The position numbers and the translations under genes were made by a program. A stretch of DNA of 64,000 bases. Origin: Membranipora membranacea (Eukaryota > Bryozoa > Gymnolaemata > Cheilostomatida > Membraniporidae). The stretch lies in contig OU612072.1 of NCBI GenBank assembly GCA_914767715.1, forward strand, positions 5,208,001 to 5,272,000. Reading direction: 5' to 3'. Numbering within the stretch: the stretch's first letter is position 1; each line of letters starts with the position of its first letter. Shown here piece after piece: positions 50,300 to 63,115 of this stretch. Below the pieces are notes generated by a model that did not search any database, was not told the DNA's origin, and worked only from the letters and a program-made list of their open reading frames with translations.

Positions 50300-53200
50300 T
50301 TATTTTACTCAAGGCATGAAAATAGCTCATCTAAATATTAGAGGGCTTACAAGCAAAATTGATGAAGTTGAAAAGATCTTACATGAAAATGATCTTGATA
50401 TTTTTTGTTTATCTGAGACTTTTCTAAATGTGTCTAAATCAAATAGTTTTTTCCATATATCGAACTATAATATTGTAAGACAGGATAGGAATACTGGTCA
50501 AGGAGGGGGTTTGCTATGCTACATACGTGTTGGTATTTCATTCGAAGAGATCAATGTTGGGAACCATTCAATGCCTGAGTCAATTACTTTGAAAATCTCC
50601 CAAACCCACTCACAATCTTTTTTAACATGCTTTATTTATCGCCCACCTAGCGCACTTGTTGATTGGAGCCATGTCTTCACTCATTACATCGAGAACATTG
50701 TATCAATTTGCAGGGAAGTCATCATTTTGGGTGATTTTAATGTTGACCTCAGTCATAACAGCACATTGGTCAGGTGGTTTAGAAATGTCATAAATCCACT
50801 TGGACTTACACAACTAATAAAGGATTTTACAAGAATTGCAGAAAATTCTGAATCTATCATTGATCACATATACACCAACCAACCAGCCAATGTTCGTTCT
50901 AGCTTAGTTCTGAAATACTCTTTAAGTGATCATTTTTTGGTTATGGCAATACGAAAAAAGGGTGATGTAAAATCAGAGAAAAGAATTAAGATAAATTTCA
51001 ACGATTATAGCAAATTTACCGATGAAAATAATTACACAAATATTTCAGCAATGTTGACTGGCACCAATATCTATGTTACAGCAACATTAACCATGTCATA
51101 GATAATTTCAATGAAACTTTCTTAAATTTCACATCAAAACTTATAAAACCGAGGACTCGCTATGTCAAATCTGAGGTCCTTCCTATGTGGATTGATGATG
51201 AAGTGCGTGATCATATGAGACTAAGAGACCAGTATAAATCTCAAAAGTTATGGGATTTTTATAAAACTGAAAGAAACTTAGTCACTAACATGATAAAAAG
51301 AAAAAAGAAGAAGTATATGACAAAACTGGTTGAAAATTCCAAAGGACATAATGCCAAATCATTGTGGAATGCACTAAATATCAGAAACAAAAACTAAAAC
51401 TTACATTAACAATGCTGCTGATATTTCTGGCAGTAATTTGAACGAGCATTTTACATCTATCCCTGCTAAGCTATCAAAAGATTTTTCTTTGATTTCTGAT
51501 TTTTCTAGTACTTTACCAAATTACCACCACAAAGGTATGAAACAATTTCCAAAATTTACAACAGTCTCATTGCATAAGCTTCTAAAATCAATACCCATAG
51601 GCAAAAGCACTGGTCCTGACCAAATTTCAGTTCGGATGTTAAACAAAACATTTCCCTATATAGGTCCAGTGCTCACAGATATTTTCAATAGAATTTGGGA
51701 TGTAGGAGTATTTCCAAAAGTCTGGAAAATTGCTCGCGTAACCCCTATTTTTAAGTCAGGGTCAAAAGATGACCCAGGAAATTATAGACCTATATCAGTT
51801 TTACACGTTTTTCGAAGATATTTGAAAAACATTTAAATATTAATATTCAGATATTTTTGAATGAAAACCATCTAATATCTTCATCGTAGTCCGGTTTTCG
51901 CACTGCACATTCATGCAAAATTATTTCTGACTATTCTTCTGAGAAACTCAAACAAAGGAAGAGTATTTTTCTGTTTATTGATTTCTGCAAGGCATTTGAT
52001 TGTGTTGATCACCAAATATTAAAAAATAAACTACAGAACTTTAATTTTGAGAACAAGGCATTTTTGTTGCTATCATCATTTCTACAGGACAGGTCTCAGT
52101 ATGTTCATTTTGATGGTGCAGTGTCCTCAATACTTGACATCAAAATTGGGGTTCCGCAAGGTTCAATACTGGCACCAACTTTATTTCAGATTTATATAAA
52201 TGACCTACTAAATCTACCTCTCTCCTCGAACTCTTATGCATTTATGCTGATGACACTGTCTTTGTAGCAAGCCATTCTGTTCCCTCTACGTTAGTTCAAA
52301 TTCGTAATCGAGATTTGGTTTCAATCAACAAGTGGTGCAAAAATAATCACATGACAATAAATTATAAAAAATCACACTTTTTAAGTTCTTTTGGAGAGGA
52401 TTCATCATTAAATTTAAAAATTGACAATAACCAAATATTTCAAAGGCATGAAACTGAACTTCTTGGCTTTAAGATATCTGACTCATTTTCATTGAATGGT
52501 CATTGTGAGACTGTTTTGGATAAGGTGTCAAAAAATACAAACTTACTTAAAGGGCAACCAAGGTTTCAAACAACTTCTCATTGATTAATAGCAGCTTGCA
52601 CCTTCTGCATAGGGAAAAAGACAAAATCTAATTTGGACGATTAATCAGCCAGAATTCTTGTGAAACATTTCATCCATCAGGTACTCATACTCAGCTAAAT
52701 TAGAATACCACAGAGCAGTTTCCTGTTCCTGTTATTATTTAGCCTGTGCTCTATCATCATTTCAGCAATTTCTTGGAACCTTCCCTAAACTGAAGTGTTA
52801 CCCAGCTTAGAGTCAACAACTACTTTGAGTTTTGCATCGGGTAATGCACAAAGCTGATGCTGCCCAGCACATTATTTACTACCCATTAATGCATTGCTGC
52901 GAAACCTTGGTTGCCCTTTAAGCTATGCAGACCCTACTTGACCACGCATTCTGCTAAACAATTTTATTTTCAATTTATTCACTGTTATCTCATTTATGGT
53001 ATCCATATATATTACAACTTATGTGCATCAAATATCACAAACCCTATTTTCACTCAGCAAAAAAGAGCCTTGAGAATTGTGGCCAATGTTCAACATTTAC
53101 CTTTTTATTTGTCACCTATTAATGACTTATGTACATCACTTAAAATTTTACCCCTTCCAATACTGAGCAATTATTTTACTTGCATTACGGGATTTAAGGC

Positions 53201-53420
53201 TCTGAATAATTTATCACCTCCATACATCTCTGATTTTTTTGTTCCCACACCACACCGATTTCCAATAAGAGATACACACTTACTTAAACCTCCATTAGAC
53301 AACTTAAACCACAAAATAGCAACAAACTTTAATATTTTACCCTCTTCATTGAGAAGCACTCTTACTTTGAATATGTTTAAGAAAAGGCTAAAGCAACACT
53401 TTTTCAGTTTATTGGCATAG
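50292..53420 (+). pseudogene. Retrotransposon ORF2 (AP endonuclease and reverse transcriptase), broken
   Basis: Starts at the ATG at 50292, overlapping the end of ORF1. The endonuclease part shows HLNIRGL, IFCLSETFL, GDFNVD and SDHFLV. The reverse transcriptase part shows KSTGPDQIS, NYRPIS, FIDFCKAFDCVDH, GVPQGSILAP and the catalytic YADD at 52243-52254. The frame is broken near 51060-51085, 51390, 51805 and 52230, with an in-frame TAG near 51887 just before SGFR. A 367-bp MITE also splits it at 52551-52917. The element cannot make an active ORF2 protein. Confidence 0.85.
52551..52917. mobile_element. 367-bp MITE with TTAA target duplication inside ORF2
   Basis: The termini are AGGGCAACCAAGGTTTC and its reverse complement. 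TTAA is present on both sides (52547-52550 and 52918-52921). Removing the element and one TTAA joins the ORF2 reading frame exactly (NTNLL then KLCRPYL). TTAA suggests a piggyBac-type origin, though TA cannot be excluded because the flank is palindromic. No ORF is present inside. Confidence 0.85.
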
Positions 53421-53544
53421 TCTTATTTTTTGTTGAATCTTTGTTTGTATCATTTTTCTTTTTTTGCCATTTATGTCACATCATGAAAAACATTTGAAAT
53501 AATGAATTGTTGCTGACAATAAAAGTACATATATATATATATAT

Positions 53545-54607
53545 ACACACAAAGAAGTTGGCAAACATTCAATTTCAAAATATTGCATGAAATACCCAGC
53601 ATGACCACTCTGTGGTTTCAATCAAAACAAATAACAGCCGATAATTGGCGTAATAATTCTTTGAAAGATACTAATTAAATAATCATAGTTCTAAACATTT
53701 CCTCAACAGACTTCTCAGAATATCGCAAGCTTATTTCCTTGTATCAATGATAAAGTTGACTTGAAATCCGTGATTCTATTTTTCATTGGCAGCTGTATTT
53801 TTATCATAGTTTCAATTTAAACAAATTCTCAGCCAGACATTGGGAGATGAATAATTACAAAGCTAGGACAGCCAGATTCAGTGTAGTGGCGATATGAATA
53901 GTTATGCAGGTAATGAATTTAAGAACTTCTTACTGTAATTGCTTAACTGCAGATTTGTCGAAGAATTTCATGTATGCGCAAGAGAAACAATTTACCTGAT
54001 TGTTGGAATTTTTCTTGATGTAGACAATCTTTTGCTGGTTGTTGCATGATTGTGTTTTGTGCACTGTGTTACAACATCAGAGATTTGCCACACATGTATG
54101 CAATGTTAGAAATTGAATGTCTGGACGTAGCTATCAATACTTTGACCTTCAGAGTGAGACTTTGAATTGTCAAAGCAAGTTGAATATTGATATACTCGAG
54201 AAAACAGAAGAAGAACTGTCGGGGAAGGAACCACGGCACAAGACAGTTAGGAAAGGTGTGTGATCTTTGGTCCTTGGCCTAGGTCTAGGCCAAACTTGAT
54301 TAGAATATGCTCTTCCATACACGAGTCATGTAATATGAGTGTTCAGACTGAACTGACAAGAAAAAAGTTGGTTATAAAATCAACAAAGTCATCAACAGGA
54401 TACAAAAACAGTTGAATGAATAAAAATCTACTAGAGTGCATGCTGCCACAAAATCTATAAATAAATAAAATATGCTGGGCCTGGGGACACGCTTTGACAT
54501 TATTGACTAATTAACAGTATTTGCTTTACCAGCAAGTTATGCAATAGATATGTCAATTTCTTTTCGCAAATAAACATAAATCTCAAAACTTTTCCTTGTT
54601 AAATTAA
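53545..54607. other. Lectin upstream DNA of copy B, right of the retrotransposon
   Basis: Matches 9676-10770 and 62010-63430. No gene is seen. It ends at the tandem-duplication junction 54607/54608. Confidence 0.7.
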
Positions 54608-54672
54608 AAGGATTTGATAATTCTCCTACCACAATGATATCGCAACTAACAGTTTATTCTTGTACTTGGCAG

Positions 54673-55589
54673 GTGAGGAGACACCACCAAGGCTTGGTGG
54701 CACATTACCCCCACTCTATAATAGCCTTAGATCTACTAAGGCTGCTCGCTCAGAAGTAGGGAGCTATTTCTATGCACCACAACTAAGTCTTACATCAAAT
54801 CATTGATGATCGTGGGTTAACCATGCATTTTAATTTTGACTGAAGTGTCACTCTGAGCCTGGAAGTATTAACATGGCTCCAAATTTGTGTAAAATGTACA
54901 ACCCGCTATATGCTGATAGAGTACTCTTATGTGTGTGTACTGTCCGTTTATGCAGTATTAGAGCTTCGCATTATGCAAATGATAAGAAATCTTTTATCAA
55001 TGTTTTGCAGGAAGAGGTAAGAGTCAACACGACATGATGTCTGTTCAAAATTTATGTTCCAACACAATTATATAGATCAATCTTGAACACATCATGCCCA
55101 TTATTTTTCTGTCACTTGAAAATAAGACACATCACTTCCATGTAGAGCTTTCACATAGTTGATTCTGTGTAGATGATTTGGTTAATACTTCTCATGGATA
55201 CTGTGGGGCTATTAATCCATGCAGCACCTCGAAATAAAAATAGGTCACTTGTGAAATCGCGAGGATAGGTCGTTACTAAGCTCTCATGTTGTTGCCATGT
55301 GAGCCATCTTAATGTGGGGGGGGGGAGGAGTTTGCTATCCTCTATTCCAATGCTTCTAGCTAGGTTCACAGGCCAGGCGCAGTCTCGAAATCAGACAATT
55401 AGCAAGAGAGAGCTGACAGAAAATCACTATACAAATCTTTCACCTCAGATTCTTATTACAATAAGTCAATTTTTTTGTTTTATTTTGCAGGAGCAGGAGT
55501 TGCCTGGCTATGCAATGAAAACATACGGTGATACATACCGACAGTCTGGTTTAGGACATGATAATATCGCTGTGCACACATTTGAGTAA
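54673..55589 (+). pseudogene. Receptor gene fragment X_C (last three exons)
   Basis: Holds only the cytoplasmic-tail exons: 54673-54782, the microexon 55011-55016 and 55491-55589 with TAA. The duplication junction lies about 65 bases upstream, so no signal peptide, extracellular or membrane exon is attached. The donor after 54782 is CTAAGT where copies A and B have GTAAGT. The fragment is therefore very unlikely to be spliced into a protein. An AATAAA remains at 56115-56120. Confidence 0.85.
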
Positions 55590-58500
55590 CCTATGACACC
55601 TGTCAACACGCCTAGCGTGTCACACTTTTGTTTAATTGTTGAAAACATTCCGAAGAAAATTATGTGATCTGATAGAAAATGTATTTTATGATACACACGG
55701 TATTGAGCTGTTATAACTATAATTGTGATCATCCTCTCAAAAGACGATCAAATCTATTTTTATTTCATCATTATGTAACTTTTATTTACCCGATTACACC
55801 GTTAAGTCACGTTTTGGAATTTTATACAATTTTGTTTGTGCTCAAAATGGCACGTCTTTTTGGACATAGTTTGTAATTCAATTTTTGTACAGCCGATAAG
55901 CATGTTGCTGATTTGTCCAAATAAGGGAATTTGGAATATTGGATTTAGAGCAAAATCAGATTTTATTACTTATGCACATATTTTGTGTTTTGGTTTTTTT
56001 ATCACCAAGAATGTATCATGACGATTCAAATAATTTTATACAACTGTATTATAAGAATATATAAAATGTAATAATATATACATTGTAGTATTGAAGTGAA
56101 GCTATTCCTAGAACAATAAAATTAACACATTGACTTGAGACCTTTTTGCTGAGTGGTCCACACCCTACAGATAAACTTGATGGTTGTTGCGGCAGAGATA
56201 TTAAAAATATATATTTATTGGCAGGGATTATGAATGAACACAATATATTTTATGTCTATAATTATTCCCCTGTAAAAATGGTAGTTCTATATGAAATTTT
56301 CGATTCACTCGTAGTTGTCAATAGTTGCCAATTGCGACTCTTTAGATGGTTCTGATCAAACTCCCTTCTCACTTGCATCGATCGTCTAATGTTAAGAAAA
56401 ACTGGTTGATTATTACCAACACTTTTGGACTTATACAGAAAACAATTAATGTGGAAGAATTGGTTCACGTTTTGGAATTTTATGGAAGACACAATTTTCA
56501 TTCGGAGTTATTTACAATCGAATAATGCCAAAACATAATAAATAAACCAATTTTTAACTTATTAATTTTTTTGAATTTTCTCTATCTAAATTATATGATC
56601 TTGTCATTGATAATATTTGTGAAGAGGAGAGTTTACTGTCTTACTACACGCTCCTTTTTTCTTTATCAAGGATATTATTATTACCGTTGGTGTCAATTTA
56701 AACTCTAATGATTGCGAAAATCCAATAACATCTTTAGAGGCAATCATCAGGCAAGTGATCACTTTCATCAAATATCTCAGACAACAGACAGAGATAAATC
56801 TTTTCATTTCAATCAATCAATAATGCTCACCCAATCGGAGCCCATCAATGAATAACAGTCTTTCTTACCGATTGCACCGCTTCACCGACAAAACCTCTAC
56901 TTTTCTAGCCTTCGGGCTTAGACAACTTTTTTAATCCGACTGTGGATAAATCCTTTGACTGACTAAGGGACAAGAAACATGAATTGAGAGGCCACAGCCA
57001 GTCGTAATATAGTTAGTGACAGTTAGTTAGTGTAATTCACGAACTGTTTTGTATTTTGGATGAAATTTTATTGTAGATACATCACCAATAAAACCACTAC
57101 ACAATCATATGAAAGCATAAGGTGTCCTGACCATTGCAATTGCACATTAATATCGCTAATAACTATGGTGGAAAAGAATCAGATAATTAGACTTAAGTCA
57201 AGACAAGAATTAGCCTGCAGGCTATCCACTTTTATTCCTGTTAACAAGGATGCATCTCTGAAACTATTTATTATAAACAATCAAGTTTCTATACGAAAGA
57301 AACTTGTTGCTCGCCAGGTTGGTCATTGAATTGCCAAAGGTCAATACCACCTAAATTATATAACTGATTATGACAGATTTGCACAATAAGCTGGTAGGGC
57401 AAGATGGGAAGAAATATCCTCCAAAATGTACATAACAACTAGCTTTATTATTATGTGGCTGCCATGATGCTTGAGTTTGATCTAACCTGTGATGAGCGAT
57501 ATTAATATGCAATTGCAATGGGCAAGACACCTATGTTTGTGTAGTGGTTTTATTGGTAGTGTACCCACAATGGAATTTCATACCAAATACAATACAGTTG
57601 CTAAATTCCCTTAGTGTTGATAACTGCATTACGGCTTTGGCCTACCGATTCATGTTTCTTGTCCCTTGTCAGACATGTATTTAATCTACAGTTGGATAAA
57701 GAAATTTGATTGATATTGCAAAGTTTGTCTCTGCCAGGAGGCTAGAAAAGTAGAGGTGGGCCGGTAAAGTGGAGCGATCGGTGAAATCTACTGTTATTCA
57801 CTGATGGGCTCCCAGTAGCTGATGAGCATTATTGATTGATTAAATTTACAAAGTTTATCTCTGTCTGTTGTCTGAGATATAAAGGTGACTTGAAAGTGAG
57901 ACTGTCTTATTCGGCTCCAAGTTGCTGTCAGTTTGCAGGCAGGTTTCAGCACTCTTTAGGCACCAGTAGGCAGTACCAGGAGGCAGTAGAGAGAATCAAA
58001 ACCAATTACCTTCAAAACTTTGGCAGGTGCTCTGACTGTCAAAGTAATTTCCAGCCTTATAATGTTTGTTCTTTTATTTCCTCTTCAATGAGGAAGTTTA
58101 TCTGACCCTATATTATTATGACATACAAAAGTTCGTGAAATATGAGTATGTCAAACTGGCGAAGGTCTAAACCTCCTATAACTAAAATTTAACGAAGAAA
58201 CTTTTTCGAACACTCTGCGAAAGGCTTTTGACATATTTGTTCTTCGCAGTGTGGCCCAGATTCGATGCGAGCTTTGTCCAGACAGATAGCCTCTATTGTA
58301 TTATCAGTAATTTTGTTGATACAGTGAGATTAATAGCTGGAAGTTGTCTGTTCATTATGGTGGAAGAGCAATATCTAAAAAGCTATATAGTGGAACGAGA
58401 CAAAGTGCCTCGATACCGAACATTTACATTATCACACAGCGGTTGGGTTGCCTTATCAGGATCAAAGGCATTCTTGTTTCTGACTGATCCTGAATAATAT

Positions 58501-59377
58501 TACCTCTAACGATTAAAACTTTAGGCCTTGGCACCATAAAGACATAAGCTTCCACAAATCAGTCCGCAATCGACAAAGACAACCTTAGATGGTCTCATAT
58601 ATTTCCTTCCAACTAGGGAGGGCTACGGTATGCATGTAAGAGTCGACATGAGCTTTGCTGTTAGATTTATTTTGTTCATTTCATCAACTATTATGCTTTA
58701 CAAGATGGCACTACAGCAACGCATGTCGTCATGAGTCGAAAAAACTTCATGGTTCATACAAATAAATATGGTTTCGCCCAGGATATAACTGATCGAAAAA
58801 ACGCCTTGATTCAATTAACCCTTTACATTACCAAATGATGAGTTAACAAAATTCTAGCTTAAATTAATGAAAACGAGTCCTTTCTCAGAGCTGAATTGTC
58901 TCAATCGACCCCCACTGTTAATTTCTCATCATATCACAGTCAGGTTGTGTGCTATAGTACCAGCTGTAGGACAGCATAAAATTGTACAAACGTGCTCCTT
59001 GAGTTATATGACCAGCATCTAACATTAATTGAGAGTAGGAGAGTTGTTTTCCTGTGTTTTGTTGCATTGATAATTCAACCAAATAACACTTTTCGGTAAT
59101 TTGAGTATTTATTATGATTTTGTCATCGAAAATTGAGAAACAAATATTGTCAAACTCAGCAGTTTATCAAAATGTTATAGCACAAGTATTCAAGTGTTCC
59201 TTGATCAGAATCAGTCATAATAAGTCATAGTTCGAATAAATAACACTTTCCTGTAATTTGAACATTTATTACAATTTCATCAATGGAGTTTGACAAAAAA
59301 CTTTTTTACCAAACTTATTAGATTATCATAATGTTATAGCGCAAGTATTAAAGCATTCTGAGATCAGAATCAGTCGT
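55590..59377. other. Spacer between X_C and L1_C
   Basis: Contains the receptor 3' flank, the third foldback element (about 56755-57885) and the 347-bp deletion site at 58272/58273. The minus-strand poly(A) signal of L1_C is at 59265-59270. No gene is seen. Confidence 0.6.
56755..57885. repeat. Foldback element, copy C
   Basis: Same palindromic arms as 4070-5190. The right arm lacks about 18 bases present in the others (near 57490). The change from B-like to A-like sequence falls inside its loop. Confidence 0.7.
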
Positions 59378-61925
59378 TTAAGCTCTCATTTCGCATATAA
59401 AGCGACGAGGGTCTGCACATGGCACATCATTCCAATCTCCTCCGATCACTTCTATACAGTCTTCATTTCCACCAGCATCGTTAGGCTCACCTGAATGCCA
59501 GTCACTCACTGCTATATTTGCCTGACTAACACCGTCCCATCTCCATATGCCTGACTGTTTCTTACCTCCGATCCAGAAATGCTGATCGAGGGCACCTGCA
59601 AGATGAATATATACTATGTGATATAGTGTAAATGATTGCCAACTAGATAGAGTTTCAAGGATTACACTGTTTCAGAGAATATGTAATAATATGAATACAA
59701 TATTTTTATAAAGCATGGTCACAACTTTCACCACTCTACTATAAAACTTTAACTTGAGATTCAAAGAACAATCCAAACAGTCTCAAATATGTTTTTTAAA
59801 CTTGATATATTCGAGAAAACCACAAAATTGCTCTAATTGACAGTGTACGGTATAGTCATAGACATGCTCTATAATAGACAGTTTTCTGAGGTCTAATTTG
59901 AGGAGTTGTCCTCTCTCAAGTTTGGTACTTTTAACCCACGCCGCATAGGAAAAACGTGCTGAAAGAGGGTTATCTTGAAAACAGCTTATGATAGGATAAA
60001 AATGATTTTTGATTCAGAATCATCACCATGGAAAACCCTGGGAGCCAGGGTTTCCAAATCATTGGGGACTTGAAAGCTGATAAATCTCAATTTTAGTGAT
60101 GAAATTCAAGAAAAATTCTGCCAAATTGTCCGCAAAACAGGCAGGAAATGCTATAATTGACTATCCAAATACAAAATTTATTTTTCAAACTATGTCCCTA
60201 TCAGTTTTCAATGGTGCAGATTCTGAATCAAAAATCAATTTTATCCTCACATAAGCGGTTTTCAAGATAACCCTCTTTTCAGCACGTTTTTCCTATGCGG
60301 CGTGGGTTAAAAGTACTATACTGGAGTGAGGACAACTCCGAATTGAGGTTCAAATCGGAGCTCAGAAAACTGTCTGTAAGATAATAAGATATGCTTGGTT
60401 AAGGAGATAAAACTCACCATTCTGGTTATAGACTTCCCAGCTCCCAGAGGCGCCCCAACCAGTAGAAACTGCAACACTCTTGATCTCTTGAGGGGTGGAG
60501 TCTTGATACTCTAACAATACTATACCACTGTTGAAGTACCCACCTGTTCCTACTCGTATCTTACCACCAGACCACGAGATCCAAAACAGGCTACAGTAGG
60601 AAAATCAAATCAAATGCTGTACATACTTATATCTACAGATACCGTTTTTCTCAACTGCTGTTTTTGCAACAGATAAAGGCACTTCACCATCCCAAACACG
60701 GCACGGATGATTTCGCTGAGTAGAAAGCCCGTCATTCACTGCTAGGAGTCCTACACTCAGATCACATAGTAAAGGTTATTTACAGAAAAGGTTTAATGTC
60801 TTACCGTTCTTCTGAGCAGCTGATGACATCATTCTGACGTTTCGTAGCTCGATTCGCTCCCTGGAAACTGTCTCTGATCACAGATTGTGTGTTGCCCCAT
60901 CCTCCAAGGACAATTTCGTATGCGTTGCTGATAAGATAAAAATTCAAACCGAACATAAGTAAGAAAATAAGTAACCTATTTCACACAAACGGCAGCCACA
61001 CTGTATTCTTTTTGCTGCAGAAGTCTTCCGAACCTGAAACATCATAGTTATAGTCACTGTGGCATAGCTTTATCGATTATCATTCCAACGCTAACTACTG
61101 GTTACTCACCTTGTTATGCCAGTTATTGTAGGCTGAAGAGTAATATGGGCATCATTGCAAGCTTTCACAGAGAACCGCACATAGTTCTTGTTTGTCAGAT
61201 CCAAGTTTGGAATTGTTTGATAAGCGTATGCGTTTGGTGTATTCTTGCTTGTAACTTGATCTTAAAAATAACATGAGGCCTTCTTGTTAACTTTTTTTAC
61301 TACAGATGGCACGTTGGGAGACAAATTAAGAGTTCGAGGCCATTTGTCGAGGCTAACAATGTCACCACTACCTTACTGAAACCATGCAGACGGTTGACCA
61401 ACCTTATGTGTAGGGCACAATCCATACAACATGAACCAAACAATTCTTACAGTTAATCCTTTTCTATTGCCTCCATACAAATGGAGAAAAAAATTAGAGT
61501 AACACTCACTTGAATTCAGCAGGAAACCATCCAGATAGTTTATCATTCTCTTGTTTTGGAGAGTTACCAGCTCACTACCATGTGACCTGCATGATGCTTT
61601 AGCATTGCTCCAGTTTTCACTATTCCAGAAAAGTTTCACACAAGTATTTTCAGGTGTCAGAGACCAACCATAATGGCAACCACCGCCGCCTATTGCTGAG
61701 GCCCAGCAAGCTGAAATTAAGAAATTAGAGGAACAAAAAATATCGATGGTTATATAAAATATACCTAGTCTTTAATAGTGCTCTGTTTTGCCTCCCATTA
61801 CTATGAAGCATGAGCTTCTGAAATCAGACTCTATCACCACATTAACAAGCAATACTGTAATATATGTAATACCTACATCCACCCATGAGGCTGAGTAAAG
61901 CGAGGCAAACTGCTACAATCTGCAT
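59378..61925 (-). CDS. Secreted C-type lectin with an inserted Methyltransf_FA-like domain (L1_C)
   Basis: Exons on the minus strand: 61925-61877, 61710-61510, 61260-61110, 60927-60805, 60590-60418 and 59595-59378. They total 915 nt (304 residues plus stop), phases agree and no stop is seen. Domain order and motifs are as in L1_A (signal peptide, lectin N-half with [14 protein letters not shown], inserted domain, lectin C-half with WIGG, EPN and WND). It differs from L1_A by a few residues, such as QNKRM for QNRRM and A for L before SCRSHG. The promoter TATAAAA is conserved. It looks like a working paralogue that arose recently from an A-type copy. Confidence 0.87.
59877..60376. mobile_element. 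500-bp palindromic MITE in an L1_C intron
   Basis: Same element at the same intron site as 7532-8031, with TA on each side. It is shared by descent with copy A and absent from copy B. Confidence 0.85.
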
Positions 61926-61994
61926 CCTTTTTGTGATGTGTTAGTGAAGAACGAAAGAAAAGCGATTAATGAAACAGAAACTTTGCACTCAACG

Positions 61995-62001
61995 TTTTAT
62001 A
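61995..62001 (-). promoter_or_regulatory. TATA box of L1_C
   Basis: TATAAAA on the minus strand, 70 bases before the ATG, as in L1_A. Confidence 0.65.
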
Positions 62002-62783
62002 CCATTATACACAAGGAAGTTGGCAAACATTCAATTTCAAAATATTGCTTGAAATACCCTGCATGACCACGCTGTGGTTTCAATCAAAACAAATAACAGC
62101 CGATAATTGGCGTAATAATTCATTGAAAGATACTAATTAAATAATCATAGTTCTAAAAATTTCCTCAACAGACTTCTCAGAATATCACAAGCCTATTTCC
62201 TCGTGTCAATGATTGACTTGAAATCCGTGATTCTATTTTTCATTGGCAGCTGTATTTTTATCATAGTTTCAATTTAAACGATTTCTCAGCCAGACATGGG
62301 GAGATGAATAATTACAAAGCTAGGACAGCCAGACAAGGAGATATATTATGTCATAGATAGATGGTCAGATTCAGTGTAGTGGCGATATCAATAGTTATGC
62401 AAGTAATGAATTTAAGAACTTCTTACTGTAATCGCTTAACTGCAGATTTGTCGAAGAATTTCATGTACGCGCAAGAGAAATGATTTACCTGGTTGTTGGA
62501 ATTTTTCTTGATGTAGACAATCCTTTGCTGGTTGGTGCATGATTGTGTTTTGTGCACTGTGTTACAACATCAGAGATTTGCCACACATGTATGTAATGTT
62601 AGAAATTGAATGTCTGGACGTAGCTATCAATACTTTGACCTTCTGCGTGAGACTTTGAATTGTCAAAGCAAGTTGAATATTGATATACTCAAGAAAACAG
62701 AAGAAGAACTGTCGGGGAAGGAACCACGGCACAAGACAGTTAGGAAAGGTGTGTAATCTTTGGTCCTTGGCCTAGGTCTAGGC

Positions 62784-63115
62784 CAGGGCTGCCCAACGAG
62801 TGGCCCTGGGGCCGCATGCGGCCCCCCGACCCAATTTTATCGCGTAGTCACAAAAACAATTTTCACCCCTAAAGTTATTACATTCCTCATTTGTAAGATA
62901 ATAAAATAATAAGGAACGCTCTTAATCTAGTCGCAGTATTTAGGAATTCCCCAACCATTGCATTTGAGTGAGCTCCAATAAATAAATTGCCCACTGCAAA
63001 GATGGAATACTGCACACCCATATTTGAGTGTTCGATTTATGGCGAGGTTACGGGCCCCCAGGGACACTGCAATATGTGGATGCGGCCCCCTCAATGAAAA
63101 CGTTGGGCACCCCTG
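62784..63115. mobile_element. 332-bp hAT-type MITE
   Basis: Ends CAGGGCTGCCCAAC and GTTGGGCACCCCTG, with GC-rich GGCCGCATGCGGCC next to the left end. Flanking 8-mers GTCTAGGC (62776-62783) and TTCTAGGC (63116-63123) match at 7 of 8. Copy B at about 54285 has the empty site. CAGGG termini plus an 8-bp duplication are the hAT hallmark. No transposase is present. Confidence 0.88.

Larger units (their letters stand above)
48206..53544 (+). mobile_element. Non-LTR retrotransposon (CR1/L2/Jockey-like), decayed
   Basis: The copies at 9661-9690 and 61995-62025 show the empty site. In copy B this is interrupted after TTTTATACCATTATA and resumes at ACAAAGAAGTTGGC. The insert has a 5' leader of about 320 bases, ORF1 (48524-50299), an ORF2 with endonuclease and reverse transcriptase domains, and a short 3' end running into a TA/CA microsatellite tail (53529-53544). 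There are no long terminal repeats. The target duplication is unclear because the boundary is TA-rich. Confidence 0.88.
39146..54607. repeat. Segmental duplication, copy B
   Basis: Matches copy A from the intron before exon 39340 through the receptor 3' end, foldback spacer, lectin L1_B and lectin upstream DNA. It differs by a 5.3-kb retrotransposon insertion (48206-53544) and by lacking the 500-bp MITE. It ends at 54607, where the sequence jumps back to the counterpart of 41057. Confidence 0.88.
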
